This document shows, in pieces, positions 19,347 through 24,146 of a DNA stretch of 24,146 nt; position 1 is the first letter of the stretch; the number at the start of each line of letters is the position of its first letter. This DNA comes from Chara braunii (Eukaryota; Streptophyta; Charophyceae; Charales; Characeae), in the NCBI GenBank assembly GCA_003427395.1, contig BFEA01000007.1:6348649-6372794 (forward strand), in the 5' to 3' direction. Position numbers and translations under genes: made by a program. The notes below the pieces were generated by a model. That model was not told the origin of the DNA. It saw nothing but the letters and a program-made list of their open reading frames with translations, and did not search any database.

Positions 19347-19644
19347 GGGAGAAGGGGAGGAGGTCCACTGCGACGGGGTAGGTTGTTGTAATTATCGATC
19401 TTGAATGAGGAATGCCTAGTAAGCACGAGTAATCAGCTCGCACTGATTACGTCCCTGCCCTTTCAGCACACCGTCGTCGCTCCTACCGATTGAATGGTCC
19501 GATGACGTGTCTGTATCGTGGTGATCTCGACGGTTTGCCGCTGGGGAGTGTGGTCGAACAACATCGACAGACGACGACAACGATAAGGGAAAGAAGACAG
19601 GTAAGTCTCCTACCCCGCGATTAACCTCGCGCTACTACCATCGA

Positions 19645-19740
19645 TATGATGAGAAAAATCGAATGAATCTAGCGCTAGAACATGGAAATCTACACTGCCA
19701 AAATCGAAATGAATCTAGCGCTAGAAGATGGAAATATATA
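19645..19740. repeat. Tandem pair with a 12-bp palindrome, related to the fold-back element
   Basis: Two copies of AAATCGAAATGAATCTAGCG-type sequence lie 46 bp apart. Each carries the perfect palindrome TCTAGCGCTAGA (19668-19679 and 19714-19725) followed by A(C/G)ATGGAAAT. GATGAG-AAAATC, the CTAGAA...GGAAAT spacing and TGCCA parallel the arms of the inverted repeat at 12400-12682. Confidence 0.7.
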
Positions 19741-19787
19741 TTACTACACTACTATGTATGTGTGTGTGAGAGAGAGAGACAGTGGGT

Positions 19788-19790
<3 letters not shown>

Positions 19791-19858
<68 letters not shown>
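19791..19858. repeat. (GA)n microsatellite
   Basis: A GA dinucleotide tract followed by A-rich sequence and a shorter GA tract to about 19890. Shorter related GA and GT runs precede it from 19757. Confidence 0.96.
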
Positions 19859-19859
<1 letters not shown>

Positions 19860-19890
19860 AAAAAAAAAAAGTGCGAGAGAGAGAGAGAGA

Positions 19891-20041
19891 AAGTACTTCG
19901 ACCGTTTCGTTGAGCAACGTATCAGGCAGGGGCTGTCCGCGCTCAGCTTCCATCGAGATGATGAGCAAAATCGACCGGATCTCCCACAGTAACGTTCGAA
20001 ATACCTGCAACTACACTTGTGCGTGTGTGTGGGTGTGAGAG

Positions 20042-20112
<71 letters not shown>

Positions 20113-20286
20113 TGAGAGTGAGAGAGAGAGAGAAAGTACTTCGATCATTTCGTTGAGCAACGTACCTGGCAACGGCTATCCGCGCACAGCTTCCATCGAG
20201 ATGATGAGCAAATTTGATCGGATCTCTCACAGTAACGTTCGAAAGACCCGTTACTACACCTGTGCGTGTGTGTGTGTGTGAGGTAG

Positions 20287-20350
<64 letters not shown>

Positions 20351-20376
20351 AGAAAGAGAGAGGGAGAGGCGAGATG
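19891..20376. repeat. 243-bp tandem repeat, two units, each ending in GT/GA tracts
   Basis: Units begin AAGTACTTCGA at 19891 and 20134. Each unit has TTTCGTTGAGCAACGTA, then CAGCTTCCATCGAGATGATG, AGCAAAATCGACCGGATCT (unit 2 diverged), CACAGTAACGTTCGAAA and TACAC(T/C)TGTGCGTGTGTG, ending in a long GA tract (about 20049-20100 and 20289-20341). The GATGAGCAAAATC and GGATCT words match the fold-back element at 12400-12682. A small hairpin, AGATGCG-CGT-CGCATCT, follows at about 20372-20388. Confidence 0.88.
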
Positions 20377-20388
20377 CGCGTCGCATCT

Positions 20389-20757
20389 GTGAGTGGGGTC
20401 GAGGTTGTGAGTGAAGAGAGAGACTTACCTGGTGCAGATGCGTGCGGCATGTGGCCGTTGTCTGCCCGTTCTTCGGAAGAGCTGTTGTCGTCATCATCAG
20501 GCATTGTAGGATAGGCTAGATAGAATCTGTCATCTGTAGTCTGGGCGCCGAGTGCCAGATAGGATACCAACATCGGTTCTTCGTTGATGATGATGAGACT
20601 TTACCAGCATTGTCCATTTTGAGCTCTTGGTGTCTTCCTATTTGGTGAAACTCGTTATGCAATTCTGTTGTTGGTTCGAGATCACGACTATCTGGTATTG
20701 TGTGTATAATGTTGCTTGGTTTCTGAAGTTCGCTATCACTCATTCTCTTTCGTGCAT
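20389..20757. other. Unassigned sequence before (TTA)n
   Basis: No gene is supported. The word TCTGGGCGCC(G)AG.. at 20540-20549 recurs at 21981-21990 beyond the second (TTA)n tract. Overlapping ORFs are driven by the neighbouring microsatellites. Confidence 0.4.
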
Positions 20758-20761
20758 TATA

Positions 20762-20835
<74 letters not shown>

Positions 20836-20841
20836 TGTCAC

Positions 20842-20886
<45 letters not shown>

Positions 20887-20904
20887 TACTATTATTATTG
20901 TTAT
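20758..20904. repeat. (TTA)n microsatellite, first
   Basis: A long ATT/TTA trinucleotide tract with a few interruptions (ACTATTGTCACTATT near 20830). Translated frames (poly-Ile, poly-Tyr, poly-Asn) are artefacts. Confidence 0.97.
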
Positions 20905-21757
20905 GCAATCAGACTCACTTTCACGTCCACTTCGCATACATGCAAACGGATGGTGATTCACGCTGGCGCACAACGCCCAAGACAAGCTCGCAAATGTGGC
21001 GATCAAAAGGACTGTTTTGATGCAAACTCGGTTTAACAGGTTATGGTGCAACAACACCTGAACATTCCGACTCCATTCACTCTGTCCAACACCTCCGTTC
21101 GCACATACGCAACTCTAGGTCACCCTGGATACCGCACACTTATACACATTGTCCTTGCATTCACACATGCACTGCTGCTAACACTAACTATGACACTTTG
21201 TCTCTGTCACGGCCCACTGCACCCTCCGGGCTCCTGCAGACCACCGTAGCACAAGTGGCTATAGCGGCGCTTCCGCATGGCTCACGCAAGAATGAATGAA
21301 TGATTGCACGCTGCCTCTTTATTTATACTTCTGAAGCTCGTTGGTCTGCCTCTTTCCCTCGGCCCACGGTGCACACAGTCTCATGGTACTTGCTTGCCTG
21401 GACCGGGATTGTCTGGACTATACCGCTGACCGCATGGGGACTCATTACTAACCTGCTGAGGTCATACTGCAATCGTACTGCAGTCTAGTCCACCGCTTGA
21501 CTCACCACTTGCCCAACTTTCAAGAAGCCTATAGCTAAGACTTCTGAAAATCGCTAGGACTTCTATCCTACAGATCTACAGATCGAACCCCTATAACCTA
21601 CAGACCCTACGATAGTCTACCCACTGCTACGAATACACAGGTCACAGGTTCGACTCTCAGGTTCGACAAAGGTAATGTACACAGGTAAGGTAAGGGCTAG
21701 GGATCGAGCCCTGAGATCTGCGTCTGTTACTGCGAAGAGGTGAAAACCATTTCAGTG
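20905..21757. other. Unassigned sequence between (TTA)n tracts
   Basis: No gene is supported. The minus strand has a TATA-like word GTATAAATAAAG (about 21318-21330, reverse) in a setting that could be a solo LTR or promoter, but no paired repeat was found. Short direct duplications occur (CTACAGATCTACAGATCG, GGTAAGGTAAGG, two GGTTCGAC words near 21640-21665). Confidence 0.4.
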
Positions 21758-21812
<55 letters not shown>

Positions 21813-21837
21813 GATTATTATTATTATTATTATTATT
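21758..21837. repeat. (TTA)n microsatellite, second
   Basis: An ATT/TTA tract with one ATG interruption. Its right flank (GCAATCAGA, then ATCACGCTGACGC about 52 bp later) resembles the right flank of the first tract. Confidence 0.96.
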
Positions 21838-22019
21838 GCAATCAGAATTGTCTTTTTCGATATCCAACGAACATACGAAGAGATGACAATCACGCTGACG
21901 CTTTGCGCCCACACAAAAGTCAGAGATAAACGTAGTCGGGAACACGACACAGATTCAGATTTGTCTCAAAATGACTATGGTCTGGGCGCCAGATAACGAT
22001 CATCACCCGATCAACCGTA

Positions 22020-22893
22020 TTCACCAGCGACTTGTTCACACACATGCGGACACACAATGACACACACAGATACTGTCACTGTCGCATAGACACAGTAAAC
22101 ACACACACAGATACTGTCACCGTCACACAGACACAGTAAACACACACAGGTACTGTGACAGTCACTCACACAGATACTTTGACACAGTACACTGTCACGG
22201 TGACAGAGAGACATTGTGCACGGTGACACAAATATGCGGTGCACTGTGACAAATACACAGACATAGGGACTGGACAAATACACAGACACCCATGTAGTGA
22301 AACCCACGGAAACCCACAGACATACGGCATACCGTGACAGAGACCCAGTGAGAAATACACACAGTCACACGGTGACAATGCACAATGACACAGTGCGCAC
22401 ACGGTCACTGTGACACATACATTGAAAACACACATTGTGAGACACACACAAGCACAGTAACACATACAAAGTGACACACACACACTGTGACACACACGGA
22501 TAGTGTGACACCGATACGCAGACACTATGACGGTCACACAGACACAAATACAAAGTGTGACGTGCACACGGACGCCGTGACGGACACAATGTGATACACT
22601 GTGACACACACGCACATGCCCTGTGACACACAGGCACAGCGACATACACACTCACGCACACATAGATACTGTGAACACACACAGATATTGTGAACACACA
22701 CGGTCACTGTGACACACGCTATAAACCACACACATACAAAGTCACACAGATGCACGGGCGGTGCACAAGGACACAGACTGTGACATACATAGTGACACAA
22801 ACTATGACATACATAGTGACAACGACTCACTGTCACATACCTTGTGACACATATAAACAGTCACACACATACACAGGGTCACACACCCACAAA
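22020..22893. repeat. Degenerate CA / GTGACA satellite
   Basis: CACACA words are intermixed with GTGACA, CACTGTGAC and GTCAC words. There are many short palindromes (e.g. GTCACTGTGAC), with no fixed period visible by eye. The Cys/Val/Ser-rich minus-strand ORFs are translations of the satellite, not genes. Confidence 0.85.
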
Positions 22894-23552
22894 CTTAGTG
22901 TCACATACACTTTGACACACATACACAGTCCCTGTCACACAAACACACAGAGTTAGTGTCACATACACTTTGACACAGATACACAGGGTCACATACACAC
23001 AAACTTAGTGTCACATACACTGTGACACACATACACAGTCCCTCTCACACAAACACACAGACTTAGTGTCACATACACTGTGACACAGATACACAGTGTC
23101 ACACACACACAGACTTAGTGTCACATACACTGTGACATACATACACAGTCCCTGTCACATAAACACACAGACCTAGTGTCACATACACTGTGACACAGAT
23201 ACACAGGGTCACACACACACAGACTTAGTGTCACATACACTGTGACACACATACAAAGTCCCTGTCACACAAACACACAGACTTAGTGTCACATACACTG
23301 TGACACTAATACACAGGGTCACACACACTCAAACTAAGTGTCACATACACTATGACACACATACACAGTCCCTGTCACACAAACACACAGACTTAGTGTC
23401 ACATATACTGTGACACAGATACACAGGGTCACACACACACAGACTTAGTGTCACATACACTATGACACACATACACAGTCTTTGTCACACAAACACAGTC
23501 TTAGTGTCACATACACTGTGACACAGAGACACATGGTAACACTCATACAGAT
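22894..23552. repeat. 110-bp higher-order satellite (58 + 52 bp monomers)
   Basis: CTTAGTGTCACATACAC-type words start at 22894, 22952, 23004, 23062, 23114, 23172, 23224, 23282, 23334, 23392 and 23444. The spacing alternates exactly 58 and 52 bp, giving five full 110-bp units plus part of a sixth. The two monomers differ: one has CACAGTCCCTGTCACACAAA and the other ACACAGGGTCACACACAC. Both carry GTGTCA-N9-TGACAC dyads. Confidence 0.93.
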
Positions 23553-23790
23553 ACACGGCGACACAGACACACGGCGATGCAAAGTAGCACACTCATATAC
23601 ACAGTCACACAGTGACGCACAGTCACACCGTGACGCACAGTCACACTATGTCAAACGCGCACGTCGTCGCGCGGTGACACATACGCGAGTGACACACAGT
23701 GACGAACACACGAACATAGTGAAACATTGTGACACACACAACAGACTGTGACGTACACGGTGACACAGACTCACAATACACAGTGATACT
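23553..23790. repeat. Degenerate CA / GTGACG satellite, right flank
   Basis: Similar words to the left degenerate part (GTCACACAGTGACGCACAG twice near 23605-23640, GTGACACA) without a steady period. It fades out near 23790. Confidence 0.75.
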
Positions 23791-23811
23791 CGGACACATG
23801 GGTTCTTCTAA

Positions 23812-24146
23812 GGGAATGAACGCCAAGGACTGCGAGGCTCCGAGAAACCTTCCTTATTACCAACAAGTCATGCGTCAGTCTAAGAACTAGGTGATAAGAG
23901 TGAGCGAGGCTCCAAGAAGCCTGCCTTATCATCATAATAATAAGAACTAGGTGATGAGAGTGAGCCAGGCTCCGAGAAGTCTGCCTTATCACCATAATAA
24001 TAAGAACTAGGTGATAAGAGTGAGCGCGGCTCCGAGAAGTCTGCCTTATCACCATAATAATAAGAACTAGGTGATAAGAGTGAGCGAGGCTCCGAAAAGC
24101 CTGCCTTATCACCATAATAATAAGAACTAGGTGATAAGAGTGAGCG
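23812..24146. repeat. 60-bp tandem repeat with internal dyad, reaching window end
   Basis: Four full units of exactly 60 bp (23881, 23941, 24001, 24061) and a partial fifth at 24121, with a diverged unit before 23881. Each unit has TAAGAACTAGGTGATAAGAG, AGGCTCCGAGAAGCCT and CTTATCACCATAATAA. GGTGATAAG and CTTATCACC are complementary (9 bp) around an inner AGGCT/AGCCT pair. The period of 20 codons makes minus-strand ORFs appear repetitive; I do not call a gene. Confidence 0.95.

Noticed and set aside
19743-20497. Ser-Leu or Arg-Glu repeat ORFs
   Set aside because: They are products of (GA)n/(CT)n tracts.
20516-21057. Long ORFs of poly-Asn, poly-Ile, poly-Tyr
   Set aside because: These are translations of the (TTA)n microsatellite with no gene context.
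21240-21500. Solo LTR with a TATA box on the minus strand
   Set aside because: GTATAAATAAAG is suggestive, but no TG...CA ends, partner repeat or target duplication was found.
22011-22956. Cys/Val-rich ORFs on the minus strand resembling small secreted proteins
   Set aside because: They are translations of the CA/GTGACA satellite and overlap each other in several frames.
23812-24146. CRISPR-like array
   Set aside because: The whole 60-bp unit is repeated with no variable spacers, and the window is eukaryotic.

Overview
This is a repeat-rich piece of a nuclear eukaryotic genome. It shows long simple-sequence tracts ((TA)n, (CT)n, (GA)n, (TTA)n, (GAA)n), satellite-like arrays, an assembly gap of 224 N, and decayed mobile elements. 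No complete, undamaged host gene and no RNA gene could be supported. The Helitron is of the Rep-PIF1 helicase type common in plants, algae, oomycetes and animals. A GC-richer degraded gene at about 10.9-12.3 kb resembles, from memory only, an acidic-tailed repetitive protein family of the charophyte alga Chara. A green-lineage alga is therefore my best guess, but it is unverified.

Layout: 1-1799 is a (TA)n tract, a nested inverted repeat and unassigned sequence. 1800 to about 8510 is Helitron copy 1 on the minus strand. It carries a broken RepHel gene (N-terminal region, CxxC zinc motif, Rep with an altered HUH motif and a YxxxYxxK pair, PIF1 helicase) and a second, unidentified ORF downstream. 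8511-10250 is unassigned, with one doubtful 155-codon ORF. 10200-12330 (minus strand) holds the acidic-tail gene remnant in three frames. 12400-12682 is an almost perfect fold-back repeat. 13122-13345 is the gap, and 13517-13594 is (CT)n. 14137-17829 is Helitron copy 2 (minus strand), about 90-95% identical to copy 1 by eye but cut off inside the RepHel gene. 17830-19640 is mostly unassigned, with a long hairpin and a possible coding scrap. 19640-20400 holds repeats with GA tracts that share sequence with the fold-back element. 20.7-21.9 kb has two (TTA)n tracts with related flanks. 22.0-23.8 kb is a CA/GTGACA-rich satellite with a 110-bp higher-order period. 23.88 kb to the end is an exact 60-bp tandem repeat containing a dyad.

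The two Helitron copies are most informative when compared. Each has private lesions, and they also share several breaks (a frameshift and stop codons at the same places). This suggests that an already damaged element was copied, either by machinery supplied in trans or by segmental duplication. The downstream ORF keeps an indel-free 269-codon frame in both copies and is the best candidate here for an undescribed component.
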